The notes beneath the pieces are model-generated. The model made no database searches. It was not told where the DNA came from and worked only from the letters and a program-made list of their open reading frames with translations. Source: a virus. Taken from it: a stretch of DNA of 64,000 nucleotides. How positions within the stretch are numbered: the stretch's first letter is position 1; each line of letters opens with the position of its first letter. This document shows positions 48,013-56,760 of this stretch, piece by piece. The stretch lies in the IMG/VR virus record IMGVR_UViG_3300032116_000161, positions 1 through 64,000 of that record; one strand, 5' to 3'. A program made the translations under genes and the position numbers.

Positions 48013-49307
48013 TTTTTGCTCACTTTGTTAAATTTAACGGCAAGATTTTCAAATTGACCTAGTTTATGTCCCGCACCAACTTTATTTGTTCTAGTAGTAA
48101 AATCCATTTCTAAAGTAGATCCATCCTTTAACACAATATTCCACGACTGTTTTGATGTTCCTGTTGCTGGTTTTGCCACTATACTAGTTACAGATGCCAA
48201 TGCCTCCACTAAAACATCACTAGATTTATCGCGTCTTGCAGTTGCTTGCGTTGCTTTAACAACCACAAGAGGAACATCCTGCTGCTGTTGTGCTACTTTT
48301 TCCAATATCCATGATTTAGTTTTATTCATATCACTGTTTAATAAATTAATCAATTCTTGTTTTATTATTGCCAAATTAGTGTCATATAACTCATCATATT
48401 TACTTTTATTTTGAGTTTCAAAAGCATAAGTTTTCTTCGCCAAAACTGTTTTACCCCAAAATTTTTTATCATCCTCTGTTATTCCTGGTATCTGTAAATA
48501 TTGAGGCCAAAGTTTATCTTTGAGTTGAGCATATTCACTTAGTCTACCATAGTATTCATATATTGGTCTAACATAAGTATTTAATTTTGGTTCAGCAGTA
48601 TTTTCTCCACCAGCTTTTAAACTTACACCCAATAACTTTCCATTTTTAAATTGTAAAAATATATCACCTGGATGATTTGACATTACTCCTGGTGGTTTAG
48701 CACGATATCCCCAAATAACATTTGCTATTGGATGCTTCTTATTTACTGTTTCAATCCACCTAAGAACATTAATCGCATTTCTAACTTTTTCATCAAACTT
48801 TCCAGTTTCCGCTTTTTCAATAAATTCCTTTCCAGCTTTCGCATCTCTAGGATTTACATAGCATCTCAAATTTGGTTTATTATTTGCTATTATTTTTTCA
48901 TAAAAATCTTTAGTACTTGTAATTGATCTAGATTTTATTCCAGTGATGAAAGCAATACATGGAAATAATTCTGTAATAGAAGCATTCAATGTGGTTTGAG
49001 ACATTCCACCACGAATTGGTTTATAAACAAAAGTATGAGTTTCTGTCTTCCCACCAACTCTTATAACACATGTAGTAACCTCCATTGAGGATTCACTTTT
49101 TAATTCTCTACTTACAGTTCCAACTTTTCTTATCTTAAGTTGTTGCTCTATTATATCCCTAGTAGATACTCTATCTTGAGATTTAACAATATACTTTACA
49201 GAATTTGCCGTTGCTGTTTTGACTTTTATATCAATACCTTTAACACTCCCAAGAACATCCTGAAGTGCCATATTTAAATCTAATAACTTATTTGTATTAG
49301 CAGGCAT
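48009..49307 (-). CDS. Possible PD-(D/E)XK-like nuclease
   Basis: 432 residues, not recognised. The centre has GVMSNHPGDIFLQFKNGK and LLGVSLKAGG, a pattern of Asp followed by strand then S-x-K that fits some restriction-endonuclease-like folds, although the usual Glu is replaced by Ser. The N-terminal part has strand-rich blocks (FVYKPIRGGMSQTTLNASI). It is driven by a late box just after the tRNA pair. The assignment is tentative. Confidence 0.4.
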   Translation of the reverse strand: MPANTNKLLDLNMALQDVLGSVKGIDIKVKTATANSVKYIVKSQDRVSTRDIIEQQLKIRKVGTVSRELKSESSMEVTTCVIRVGGKTETHTFVYKPIRGGMSQTTLNASITELFPCIAFITGIKSRSITSTKDFYEKIIANNKPNLRCYVNPRDAKAGKEFIEKAETGKFDEKVRNAINVLRWIETVNKKHPIANVIWGYRAKPPGVMSNHPGDIFLQFKNGKLLGVSLKAGGENTAEPKLNTYVRPIYEYYGRLSEYAQLKDKLWPQYLQIPGITEDDKKFWGKTVLAKKTYAFETQNKSKYDELYDTNLAIIKQELINLLNSDMNKTKSWILEKVAQQQQDVPLVVVKATQATARRDKSSDVLVEALASVTSIVAKPATGTSKQSWNIVLKDGSTLEMDFTTRTNKVGAGHKLGQFENLAVKFNKVSKK

Positions 49308-49316
49308 TTTTATTTT

Positions 49317-49323
49317 TATTTAG
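49317..49323 (-). promoter_or_regulatory. T4-type late box
   Basis: The minus strand reads CTAAATA, 10 nt before the gene at 49307, right behind tRNA-Leu. The spacing to the start is short, so it is less certain than the others. Confidence 0.35.
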
Positions 49324-49405
49324 TGCTCATGAGAGGACTTGAACCTCCACAGATAAATCTACTGGAACCTAAACCCAGCGCGTCTACCAATTCCGCCACA
49401 TGAGC
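49324..49405 (-). tRNA. tRNA-Leu (anticodon UAG)
   Basis: An 82-nt class II tRNA: acceptor GCTCATG/CATGAGC, anticodon stem CTGGG/TCCAG with loop TTTAGGT, short variable stem, T arm GAGG TTCAAGT CCTC. Confidence 0.94.
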
Positions 49406-49408
49406 ATA

Positions 49409-49481
49409 TGGAGAATAGCGGACTCGAACCGCTGACATCCTGCTTGCAAAGCAGGCGCTCTACCAACTGAGCTAATTCCCC
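49409..49481 (-). tRNA. tRNA-Ala (anticodon UGC)
   Basis: 73 nt: acceptor GGGGAAT/ATTCTCC, D stem GCTC/GAGC, anticodon stem CCTGC/GCAGG with loop TTTGCAA, T arm GCGG TTCGAGT CCGC. Three bases from tRNA-Leu. Confidence 0.95.
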
Positions 49482-49482
49482 A

Positions 49483-49500
49483 AAAAACCCGAAAGGGTTA
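49483..49500 (-). terminator. Intrinsic terminator of the replication operon
   Basis: AACCC/GGGTT stem with tetraloop-like TTTC and a T-run, immediately after the stop at 49498, ahead of tRNA-Ala. Confidence 0.8.
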
Positions 49501-49677
49501 AGCACCAAGAACGGCACCAATATTATCATCAAGATCTTGAATGACTGAACGAATATCAATGATTCGTTCAGGAGTATATTCAAGACCATATCCCTTTTGT
49601 GCCTCAAACAGAACTTGACGAACTGCTGCTGCGGCACGAACATCCATTTTAACTGTTACTTTTTTATCTTTGGTCAT
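49498..49677 (-). CDS. Hypothetical small protein
   Basis: 59 residues (MTKDKKVTVKMDVRAA...). Basic start then a helical, acidic end. It overlaps the mazG stop as ATGA and runs into the terminator. No function. Confidence 0.65.
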   Translation of the reverse strand: MTKDKKVTVKMDVRAAAAVRQVLFEAQKGYGLEYTPERIIDIRSVIQDLDDNIGAVLGA

Positions 49678-50090
49678 CGGTCATCAGCAGCACGGTTTTC
49701 GGAGAAGTAAACATCAAAAGCACCTTCAGGATAACGCTTTAGAAGTTTTTGTACATTTTTAGCAACCACATCATCAAGAGTGACATCAAGTGCCATACAT
49801 GCCTGGGCAACATACCACATAATATCACCCAGTTCAATAATCATGTGTTCACGATTATCTTCATTGAATGGTTTACCTTGAAAGATCATCTTCTTAACAA
49901 TCTCCATAAATTCACCACCTTCGGCATTGATACCAACGGCAGCAGTCAGAAGACGCTCAATATTAGCACCCTTCTCATCAAGTGCGACAAGACGATCAGA
50001 AAGAGAAAGAAAGTCTTTGGACGCATCAGAAGTCACAGCGTCCACAAACTCTGCGTACTTATCAAAATCAACATGCTTTGCGGTTTCCAT
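49674..50090 (-). CDS. mazG: MazG-type nucleotide pyrophosphohydrolase
   Basis: 138 residues. EGGEFMEIVKK and MIIELGDIMWYVAQA supply the Glu/Asp metal site of all-alpha NTP pyrophosphohydrolases. In cyanophages MazG is common and thought to hydrolyse dNTPs or alarmone-like nucleotides to favour phage growth. It ends the replication operon beginning at 55680. Confidence 0.93.
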   Translation of the reverse strand: METAKHVDFDKYAEFVDAVTSDASKDFLSLSDRLVALDEKGANIERLLTAAVGINAEGGEFMEIVKKMIFQGKPFNEDNREHMIIELGDIMWYVAQACMALDVTLDDVVAKNVQKLLKRYPEGAFDVYFSENRAADDR

Positions 50091-51469
50091 TAAAATTTAA
50101 ATCCTTCAAACGACTTTTTAGGTTTCTTGTCTTCGTAATCATTATACTCGTCTTCTTGTCCAGAGTCAAGTATGTCCTTTTGAGCGGACTGTTCACAATC
50201 ATACAGTCTCATCTTTGCTCTGTCAATACCCACAATAAAACGCTTGTAGATAGTTGGATCATTGTAGCGATTCTTCAATTGCTTCACCATGAGTTGTCCA
50301 AGACCTTCCAACTCTTCGGTGGAAATAAGGGCAAACATAAGATCAGCAGTAGCAGGAAGACCAAATGATTCACTCGTATCAGTCAGTTCAACATCGCTAT
50401 TACCATAACCAGAGCGAGTGGTCTGGGTGGCAGAAACGATAGGAACATTTGCTTCCACTGCCAATCCACGAAGTTCTTCGGCAATTGCCTTAATATAAGA
50501 ATATGAGTTGACAGAAAGGTTTGTCTTATAACGGGAAGAAGCACAGATATTCAAATAATCAATAAAGATAATATCTGGGCGGAAGGACTTCTTAAGTGAC
50601 AACTCATTGAGAAGTGCCTTGAAGTGTCCACTGTGTGCCGAAGCAGTAGGATATTCTTTAATAATTAGAGTTCCTTGTGTCTTTTTGGAGAGTTTTGTAA
50701 CCTTGTTTTCAAAGGTTGTCTTTGGCAGATCTGTCAAATCTTGGATGTTGACATTGAGAAGGTTTGCATCAATACGTTCAGCAATTTTCTCCTCTGCCAT
50801 CTCCATTGTAACATAAAGCACATTGTGTCCGTTAAGGAGACAGGCGCTAGCCATATGACACATGAAAAGAGACTTACCGACACCTGTCCCAGCAAGAGCG
50901 ATGTTAAGAGTCTTATTAGGAAGACCACCTTTCGTAATCTTGTTGAAATACTCAAGGTCAAACGGGATACGATCCTCTTTTCTGTGATAGGACTCATAGC
51001 GTGCCTCATAATCATTCAGGTAATCGTGTCCAATATGATTATCAAAGGACACTGCCAGTGCGTCAGAAAGAATAGAAGGAATGGCATCCCTATTCTTTTT
51101 TTCATTATTGCCGTCAGCAATATTGATAGACTCCATAAGTGCCAAATAAATGGCACGGTCACGACACCACTTTTCTGTAGTGTCAAGTAACCACTGCTTC
51201 TCAACTGGAAAATCAGTGAGAGAAGAACTAATCTCTCTCACTTCCTTGACTTCACTTTCAGTTAGATCGGTCCTATTCTCTAGTTCAATCTGAAGTGCTT
51301 CGGTTGTAATTGCCGAACCATACTTTACAATAAAGTGAACGATCTCCTGGAAAACAACTTTTTCCGACCTTTGATCAAAATAATCTGGTTGAATGAAAGG
51401 AATTACCTTTCTAGAATATTCTTCATTAAATACAAGGTTTCTTAAAATAGTTGTCTCAATTCGTTCCAT
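50090..51469 (-). CDS. 41: Replicative DNA helicase, T4 gp41-like (DnaB family)
   Basis: 459 residues from the ATG at 51469 (14-bp overlap with uvsX). The Walker A is ALAGTGVGKSLFMCH and Walker B DIIFIDYLNI. The N-terminal EEYSRKVIPFIQPDYF fits the DnaB N-terminal domain. It unwinds DNA at the fork as a hexamer. Confidence 0.95.
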   Translation of the reverse strand: MERIETTILRNLVFNEEYSRKVIPFIQPDYFDQRSEKVVFQEIVHFIVKYGSAITTEALQIELENRTDLTESEVKEVREISSSLTDFPVEKQWLLDTTEKWCRDRAIYLALMESINIADGNNEKKNRDAIPSILSDALAVSFDNHIGHDYLNDYEARYESYHRKEDRIPFDLEYFNKITKGGLPNKTLNIALAGTGVGKSLFMCHMASACLLNGHNVLYVTMEMAEEKIAERIDANLLNVNIQDLTDLPKTTFENKVTKLSKKTQGTLIIKEYPTASAHSGHFKALLNELSLKKSFRPDIIFIDYLNICASSRYKTNLSVNSYSYIKAIAEELRGLAVEANVPIVSATQTTRSGYGNSDVELTDTSESFGLPATADLMFALISTEELEGLGQLMVKQLKNRYNDPTIYKRFIVGIDRAKMRLYDCEQSAQKDILDSGQEDEYNDYEDKKPKKSFEGFKF

Positions 51470-52463
51470 AAGAGAATTCTTGTTTCGCGGCAGCATCAAG
51501 TTGCTGCATTACTTCTTCGGTAAAATACTGATCAGGATTTTTTAAGATTTCCTTCCCGTAAATTTTCTTACCATTGATCTCATAACGCCCCGCAGTATTC
51601 TTCCAGAGTCCAGCGAGTTCCCCGAGTTCCAGAAGACCATAATAGCGATCAAGACCACGCTCATCATAAAATAGACGGACATTGACTTCTTGGTTCTCCT
51701 TACTTAAACGCGATTTAGCAGTCTTAGCCTTGATAATGTTTCCGATGACTTCAGTTCCATCTTTCTCTTTTTTCTTTGAGAGATAGATGATAGTAGAAGC
51801 GGCATACTTAAGACCAGAACCACCGCCCATTTCTTTTGTAGGGACATAAGCACCGATAACATCATAAGTGTGGTTGGTCACGATCATTGGAATGTTTGCC
51901 TGTCCCAACTTGAGAGTGAGCATACGGAAAGCACCTTTAACAAGTTGTGATTTAGTCATGTCACGAACTTGTTTGTCGTTAAGTGCGTCAGTGATCTCTT
52001 TCTCTGTGGAAAGCATACCCAGAGAGTCTAGCACAAACATACAGGGTTTGCGTTCATCTACTGGTTTTTTTAAGTAAATATCTACTGCCTTGAGTGCCTT
52101 ACTACGAAACTCTTCAATAGTAACAACATTAACCACAACAAGTCTTGATAGATCAATTCCTCTAGATTCTAGGAGTGACTTATTAATAGCGGCTTCAGTA
52201 TCAAAATAGAGACAATAACCATCGGGATTGGTATCAAGAAAATTCTTAACAACGGCGAGTGAGAAGAAAGTCTTTCCAGTACTAGACTCTCCAGCAATAG
52301 CAGTAATCTTATTGCCAGATACACCGCCAAATATGCTACCTGAAACCAGTGCATTAAAAATGTACGAACCTGTATCCACATACTTTTCAGTCTCATCAAT
52401 ATCAGCAGCAAGTTGTGTATACTCGCCACCAACTTCTTTTACAATTTCTTTTAGAAAGTCCAT
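51456..52463 (-). CDS. uvsX: Recombinase UvsX (RecA-like)
   Basis: 335 residues from the ATG at 52463. Walker A is AIAGESSTGKTFF at 56-68. MFVLDSLGML is Walker B. The block MIVTNHTYDVIGAYVPTKEM is the DNA-binding region of RecA-like enzymes. It drives strand exchange and recombination-dependent replication. Coupled to the small gene before it by TTGATG. Confidence 0.96.
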   Translation of the reverse strand: MDFLKEIVKEVGGEYTQLAADIDETEKYVDTGSYIFNALVSGSIFGGVSGNKITAIAGESSTGKTFFSLAVVKNFLDTNPDGYCLYFDTEAAINKSLLESRGIDLSRLVVVNVVTIEEFRSKALKAVDIYLKKPVDERKPCMFVLDSLGMLSTEKEITDALNDKQVRDMTKSQLVKGAFRMLTLKLGQANIPMIVTNHTYDVIGAYVPTKEMGGGSGLKYAASTIIYLSKKKEKDGTEVIGNIIKAKTAKSRLSKENQEVNVRLFYDERGLDRYYGLLELGELAGLWKNTAGRYEINGKKIYGKEILKNPDQYFTEEVMQQLDAAAKQEFSYGTN

Positions 52464-52627
52464 CAAGCTACCATCCCGTATTGTTCACGAAGAATTTTTT
52501 TATATGGAAGTCCCTGTTCACGAAGTTCCTTCACCAGTTTAAGTTTTTGATAAAGAGCAGTATCACCACCAAGAGACATGGCGTTGATAATAGTTGAAAG
52601 CTCATTATCGTTAATAGGAAGATCCAT
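52463..52627 (-). CDS. Small protein between gp43 and UvsX
   Basis: 54 residues (MDLPINDNELSTIINAM...). It overlaps the polymerase stop as TAATG. Proteins of this size and pattern stand between gp43 and uvsX in other cyanophages. Function unknown. Confidence 0.7.
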   Translation of the reverse strand: MDLPINDNELSTIINAMSLGGDTALYQKLKLVKELREQGLPYKKILREQYGMVA

Positions 52628-55128
52628 TAGGCAAAAAATAATTCAAGGTTTACAGTTTTTTCTACATTCCACCCAATCACATCAAGGATTGATTTGAGTG
52701 GATCAATAAAACTCTTTTCAAATTGTAGTTCATAGTCAATGTATTTGTCAAGGTTAAGTTCCTTTGGAAAATCCTGAATAAAGGAGATCACATTTTCCTG
52801 AATTATATTTGGTTTTTTTAAGAAAATAAATTTGACTTTTTCACCATTACTAATAAGAGAATATTTATTGGTAAGTTTATTCTCCTTTATATAATGATTG
52901 AACAGAAGTGCTCCACGAATATGAATGGGAGTTTTCTGGGCATAGATGCTAGACGATGACGCATATTTACGAACATCAGAAGCAGTTCTTGGAAAGGCAA
53001 TAGATTCTGGAGGAAGTGCTTTAAATTGCTGACGACATTTATCAATGAAGTTAATCACATCTTCTTCAGTTCCGTTCATCATTAACTTAAGTCCATCCTT
53101 AATCATCTGACGACAAGGAGCAGGAGTTGAAGATTTAATTGCTTCAATGCCCATGATCTTGAGTTTGGGTTCTTCATAGCGAACACCCTCACTATCCCAG
53201 ACATTCAAAATGTAACGCTTCTTGGCAGTCCAGATTCCACGCTCGGCAATATTCTCACGCTTCATCTGCATCTTTTGGTCATAAGCATTTACATAGGTCG
53301 CCAGTTCTTCATAGCAATTTTCAATATACTTTTCAAATTCCACCTTACAGACCTTATCAAGGAACGAAACAATGCTTTCAGTAGTTTTCTCTCTTCCTTT
53401 GTATACAGTTTCAACCAGAGGACCCATATTAAGATAAATGGAATCAGTATCTGAAGCAATAACATAATCAACTCCATCAGTTTTAAGAATCTTGTTTAGA
53501 TAAGCATTCATCTTGTTCTCAATCCAACGAATGGAAACCTGACCAGACAAGGTGATTGCTTCTGCGTTTGCTAGTTTGTAATAGCGGAAATACTGATTAC
53601 CAATGGCACCATAAGCAGAGTTAAGTTGAATCTTTCGTGCCATCTGAATATTATTACATCTGGCAATCTCTTTAACCAATTCTTTGTTCTTTGTTTTTTC
53701 ATACTCCTGTTTGGCAGCAAGCATTTTCTTCTTATAGATGGTGCGATCTTCATAAATCTTTTCCATCAGTTCTGGGAGAAATCCACGCACATCTTTACGA
53801 AACATTGCTCCATTAGCACAGACTGCTTTGTCCTTATACAACTCAAAGGTAAGATCCTGATTGAGAATCTTATCCACAGTTACAGTTGGGTGCTTCTCAT
53901 CCAGAAGAGTTTCTGGTGAGATATTATACTGCATGATCAGGTGAGGATATAGAGAATTAAGGTCAAAAGACACAACCCAATCGTACATTCCAGGAATTGG
54001 TTCCTTAACATAGGCACCCGCATACTTGGAATCTTTATCGGATTTCTCTTTGGGAGGAATCACGATATTCCTTCTCTTTAGGTAGTTGTAGATAATTGTA
54101 TCCCACATCCGAACCTGATAGAATACATCTTCAAAGTTTACCTTTGCATCATATGCCATCGTAAGAGCAAGTTCAATCAGTTTCATCTTGTCTTCCAGTC
54201 GGTCAACAAGTTCTACGTCTTTGATGTTGTACTCTACAAACTTCTGCCAACCTTTAGTATAGAAGTCCTTGAAAGTATCAAACTCGGAGTGATCAAGTTT
54301 TTTCTGCCCGAGTTCAACATTCGCAATATGATCCAGACGATAAGATTCTTGGTTCGTATAAGTAAATTTCTTATAAAGATCAAGATAGTCTAACTGTGAG
54401 ATACCACCAATATCATATGAAATATACTTACGACCAGAAATATATGTTTCCTCTTCGGTGACAAGACCCCAAGGAGACATACGCTTCATCAATTTTTCTC
54501 CCAGAACACGATCTAGGCGACGAACGATGTAAGGGATATCGTACAGTTTACTATTCCAACCAGTAATGACTTCTGGAGTGTTTTCTTCAATCATCCACCA
54601 ATTGATGAAGTCATTAAGAAGATCATACTCATTATTAAATTGTTTATAATAAACATTTCCTTGATTGAGTTTAAAGGGACCCTTTCCCCAAGTAATAATT
54701 TCTTTCGTAGAATAATCCTGAATTGTAATCAAAAGAATTTCTTCGGCAGCGGATTCAACATCAGGAAATCCATTCTCTGACGCAACCTCAATATCAAGAG
54801 TTGTCAGTTTGATTTTGTTAATATCAAACTTCATCTCTTCTTCAGGATAAGTTTCTGAAATATACTGATAGATGAACCTTTCATTTCCGTAGATTTTAAA
54901 TCCCTCTACTCCATCATATTTTTTAATAAACTCACGACAGTCACGAACTGATCCAGGTTTAACTGCTTCTACATAGTCCCCATTCAAAGTTTTGTAATTA
55001 GTCTTTTTATTTGCATTGACAAAAAGAGTCGGGTTAAACTTCTCACGGGTTGCGAAATGGCGACCATTTTCGTAACCACGGACCAAGAAGTGGTCCCCGA
55101 CCATTTGGACGTTTGTATAGAATTTCAT
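52627..55128 (-). CDS. 43: DNA polymerase, T4 gp43-like family B
   Basis: 833 residues. The exonuclease motif is KLTTLDIEVASENGFPD. Polymerase motifs include SFDLNSLYPHLIMQYN, KIQLNSAYGAIGN and ASDTDSIYLNMG. This is a full-length family B replicase with proofreading. No intein or intron is seen. It lies in the operon with uvsX and gp41. Confidence 0.97.
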   Translation of the reverse strand: MKFYTNVQMVGDHFLVRGYENGRHFATREKFNPTLFVNANKKTNYKTLNGDYVEAVKPGSVRDCREFIKKYDGVEGFKIYGNERFIYQYISETYPEEEMKFDINKIKLTTLDIEVASENGFPDVESAAEEILLITIQDYSTKEIITWGKGPFKLNQGNVYYKQFNNEYDLLNDFINWWMIEENTPEVITGWNSKLYDIPYIVRRLDRVLGEKLMKRMSPWGLVTEEETYISGRKYISYDIGGISQLDYLDLYKKFTYTNQESYRLDHIANVELGQKKLDHSEFDTFKDFYTKGWQKFVEYNIKDVELVDRLEDKMKLIELALTMAYDAKVNFEDVFYQVRMWDTIIYNYLKRRNIVIPPKEKSDKDSKYAGAYVKEPIPGMYDWVVSFDLNSLYPHLIMQYNISPETLLDEKHPTVTVDKILNQDLTFELYKDKAVCANGAMFRKDVRGFLPELMEKIYEDRTIYKKKMLAAKQEYEKTKNKELVKEIARCNNIQMARKIQLNSAYGAIGNQYFRYYKLANAEAITLSGQVSIRWIENKMNAYLNKILKTDGVDYVIASDTDSIYLNMGPLVETVYKGREKTTESIVSFLDKVCKVEFEKYIENCYEELATYVNAYDQKMQMKRENIAERGIWTAKKRYILNVWDSEGVRYEEPKLKIMGIEAIKSSTPAPCRQMIKDGLKLMMNGTEEDVINFIDKCRQQFKALPPESIAFPRTASDVRKYASSSSIYAQKTPIHIRGALLFNHYIKENKLTNKYSLISNGEKVKFIFLKKPNIIQENVISFIQDFPKELNLDKYIDYELQFEKSFIDPLKSILDVIGWNVEKTVNLELFFA

Positions 55129-55391
55129 CAGGCAATCATTTCAAAATATTTGGAGAGTAACTCTGCTGTTGGATCAACCAATGTAAGTATACTATCAGAA
55201 TGAATCATAAATTCTTCCTGTGAACTAAATGTAATCCATGGTTCTAAAGTAAAGCTGTCCACCTGTTCAATAAGTTTAAAAGGTCTGATAAGTTTACAAT
55301 CTGGTTCACCAAGTTCAGAACCAACTTCTATAATTTCAGATATTAATACAACATCATTCTTCAACAGAAGACACTTGATCGTTTGATCCAT
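55128..55391 (-). CDS. Cyanophage protein, paralogue A of a pair beside gp43
   Basis: 87 residues from the ATG at 55391. IKCLLLKNDVVLISEIIEV, the WITFSSQ block and ILTLVDP line up with blocks in the next gene upstream. A small beta-rich fold is likely. Function unknown. Confidence 0.7.
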   Translation of the reverse strand: MDQTIKCLLLKNDVVLISEIIEVGSELGEPDCKLIRPFKLIEQVDSFTLEPWITFSSQEEFMIHSDSILTLVDPTAELLSKYFEMIA

Positions 55392-55680
55392 TAACTTTCT
55401 CCAAATACATTTCCTTAACACTATCTAGGGGTTCAACAAGTGTTACAACATAACTTGTTGGAACTGCGATTTCTTTATCTGCCGAAAGCATCATCCATTG
55501 TGAAAAAGTAATCTCATAAGATCTTTCATTGTCCTCCTCTGAAAGAAGAAATGGTTTGTTGATTGTTACTTTTTGAGGATTTGTGAAAAGATAGGCTACT
55601 GGTTTATTGTCAGAAATTACCTCTTTAACATCTGTAATTACCTGATCTCCAGACTTTAATAAAATTACTTTGATTGACAT
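55354..55680 (-). CDS. Cyanophage protein, paralogue B of a pair beside gp43
   Basis: 108 residues. IKVILLKSGDQVITDVKEV, EITFSQWMMLSADKE and VVTLVEPLDSVKEMY recur in the following gene. It heads the replication operon, behind a sigma70-type promoter within a terminator. It overlaps its paralogue by 38 bp. Function unknown. Confidence 0.7.
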   Translation of the reverse strand: MSIKVILLKSGDQVITDVKEVISDNKPVAYLFTNPQKVTINKPFLLSEEDNERSYEITFSQWMMLSADKEIAVPTSYVVTLVEPLDSVKEMYLEKVNGSNDQVSSVEE

Positions 55681-55701
55681 TTTTAATCGGTCCCTCCGAT
55701 C

Positions 55702-55730
55702 ATTATAGCAAGAAAAAAAGGAGGAGTCAA
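55702..55730 (-). promoter_or_regulatory. Sigma70-like promoter of the gp43 operon, -35 inside a terminator
   Basis: The minus strand has TTGACT (55725-55730), exactly 17 bp, then TATAAT (55702-55707), 22 nt before the start at 55680. Confidence 0.82.
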
Positions 55731-55753
55731 CCTGGATTTTGCCAGGTGCTCCT
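55713..55753 (-). terminator. Intrinsic terminator of the hsp20 gene
   Basis: The minus strand carries GGAG-CACCTGG pairing with CCAGGT-CTCC around a small loop, then seven T. It overlaps the gp43-operon promoter. Confidence 0.82.
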
Positions 55754-55777
55754 CGCGCCGACGATATTCAATTCTAT

Positions 55778-56212
55778 TTAGAGATAGTCCTTACGCTTGT
55801 GATGCTCTGGGACAATTCTACCCAAAGTAACTGTTAAAAGCCCATCCTCAAAATCAACTGATCGTACTTCCGTGTCGTCAGAGAGCGTCCATGCTCGTGT
55901 AAATGACCGTTGAGCCAGACCCTTGTGGAGATAATTGGTTTCCGTTTCTTTATCCTCTTTCTGACCTTCAATAAAAAGTTTACCATCTTGCGTGTAGACA
56001 TAAACCTCCTTTTTCTTAAATCCAGCAAGTGCTAATTCTAGTTTAGATTCAACATTATTTACCTGAACTAGATTATAAGGAGGATAATTTGATGTAGTTT
56101 CGTGAAGATGGAATAGGCGATCAAAATACTCGTCCATGTTAATACTATTGCGAGTAATCTTTTCCATCAAAGCAGGAAGATCTGCAGCAGTATACCTTGT
56201 AAGGTTAGTCAT
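55778..56212 (-). CDS. hsp20: Small heat-shock protein Hsp20
   Basis: 144 residues. ELALAGFKKKEVYVYTQDGK and SFTRAWTLSDDTEVRSVDF with GLLTVTLGRIVPE form the alpha-crystallin domain, ending with the I-x-V-type tail motif region. Common in cyanophages; likely a chaperone for phage or host proteins during assembly. It lies alone between two terminators. Confidence 0.95.
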   Translation of the reverse strand: MTNLTRYTAADLPALMEKITRNSINMDEYFDRLFHLHETTSNYPPYNLVQVNNVESKLELALAGFKKKEVYVYTQDGKLFIEGQKEDKETETNYLHKGLAQRSFTRAWTLSDDTEVRSVDFEDGLLTVTLGRIVPEHHKRKDYL

Positions 56213-56272
56213 TATGGTAGCTCCTTTAAAAGCGAGTTTGTGTTTTGTGGACCCTTACGGCATCCATTACTA

Positions 56273-56278
56273 ATTATA
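56273..56278 (-). promoter_or_regulatory. -10-like box before hsp20
   Basis: TATAAT on the minus strand, about 60 nt before hsp20. No good -35 at 16-18 bp; the terminator's tail lies there. Weaker than the other composite elements. Confidence 0.4.
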
Positions 56279-56289
56279 CAAGAAAGCAT

Positions 56290-56313
56290 AAAAAAGGGAG
56301 TGTTGAACTCCCT
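56290..56313 (-). terminator. Intrinsic terminator after regA
   Basis: AGGGAGT/ACTCCCT stem with a five-base loop and six T on the minus strand, 7 nt after the regA stop. Confidence 0.86.
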
Positions 56314-56319
56314 ACAAAA

Positions 56320-56760
56320 TCATTCGGTTTCTTCCACTTTTTTCTTTTTAGAACCAATATTGTATTTGGTTTCCAGAATCCAATCACCTTTGTCCTTATA
56401 AGCAAGAACTTTGATTTGATTCAGGGGAGCGATGTCCTGTATTTTAGTTACATCTACAATCGTAATCAGACCCCAATCAGCAAGAAGTTGGGCAATACGA
56501 TTACGACGCTGAACATCATTCACTGTCAGATTAGCGTGCTTACCATCAAGGGCAAACAATTCCTTAAAGTGAACCAGATAATATCTGCCTTGCTTATGAA
56601 GAATATGGCAAGACTGATAGATTTTCTTTTCCTTCCGTGATGCGACTCCAATACGGGTCAAAGTTTCACGCACTTTCAAAAAGTCATCAGGTTCGTTAAG
56701 AACCACTTCCACCATTTGATCGGGCGTCCACTTCACTTCAGGTTCTTGAACGACACTCAT
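56320..56760 (-). CDS. regA: Translational repressor RegA
   Basis: 146 residues. DDFLKVRETLTRIGVASRK, YQSCHILHKQGRYYLVHFKE and NRIAQLLADWGLITI agree closely with T4 RegA. It binds the start region of early mRNAs and represses their translation. It ends the replication operon that carries gp45, gp44 and gp62, as in T4. Confidence 0.97.
   Translation of the reverse strand: MSVVQEPEVKWTPDQMVEVVLNEPDDFLKVRETLTRIGVASRKEKKIYQSCHILHKQGRYYLVHFKELFALDGKHANLTVNDVQRRNRIAQLLADWGLITIVDVTKIQDIAPLNQIKVLAYKDKGDWILETKYNIGSKKKKVEETE

Noticed and set aside
55128-55421. Start of the gp43-side paralogue at 55421
   Set aside because: The extra residues lie inside the partner gene; the ATG at 55391 begins the region that matches the paralogue.
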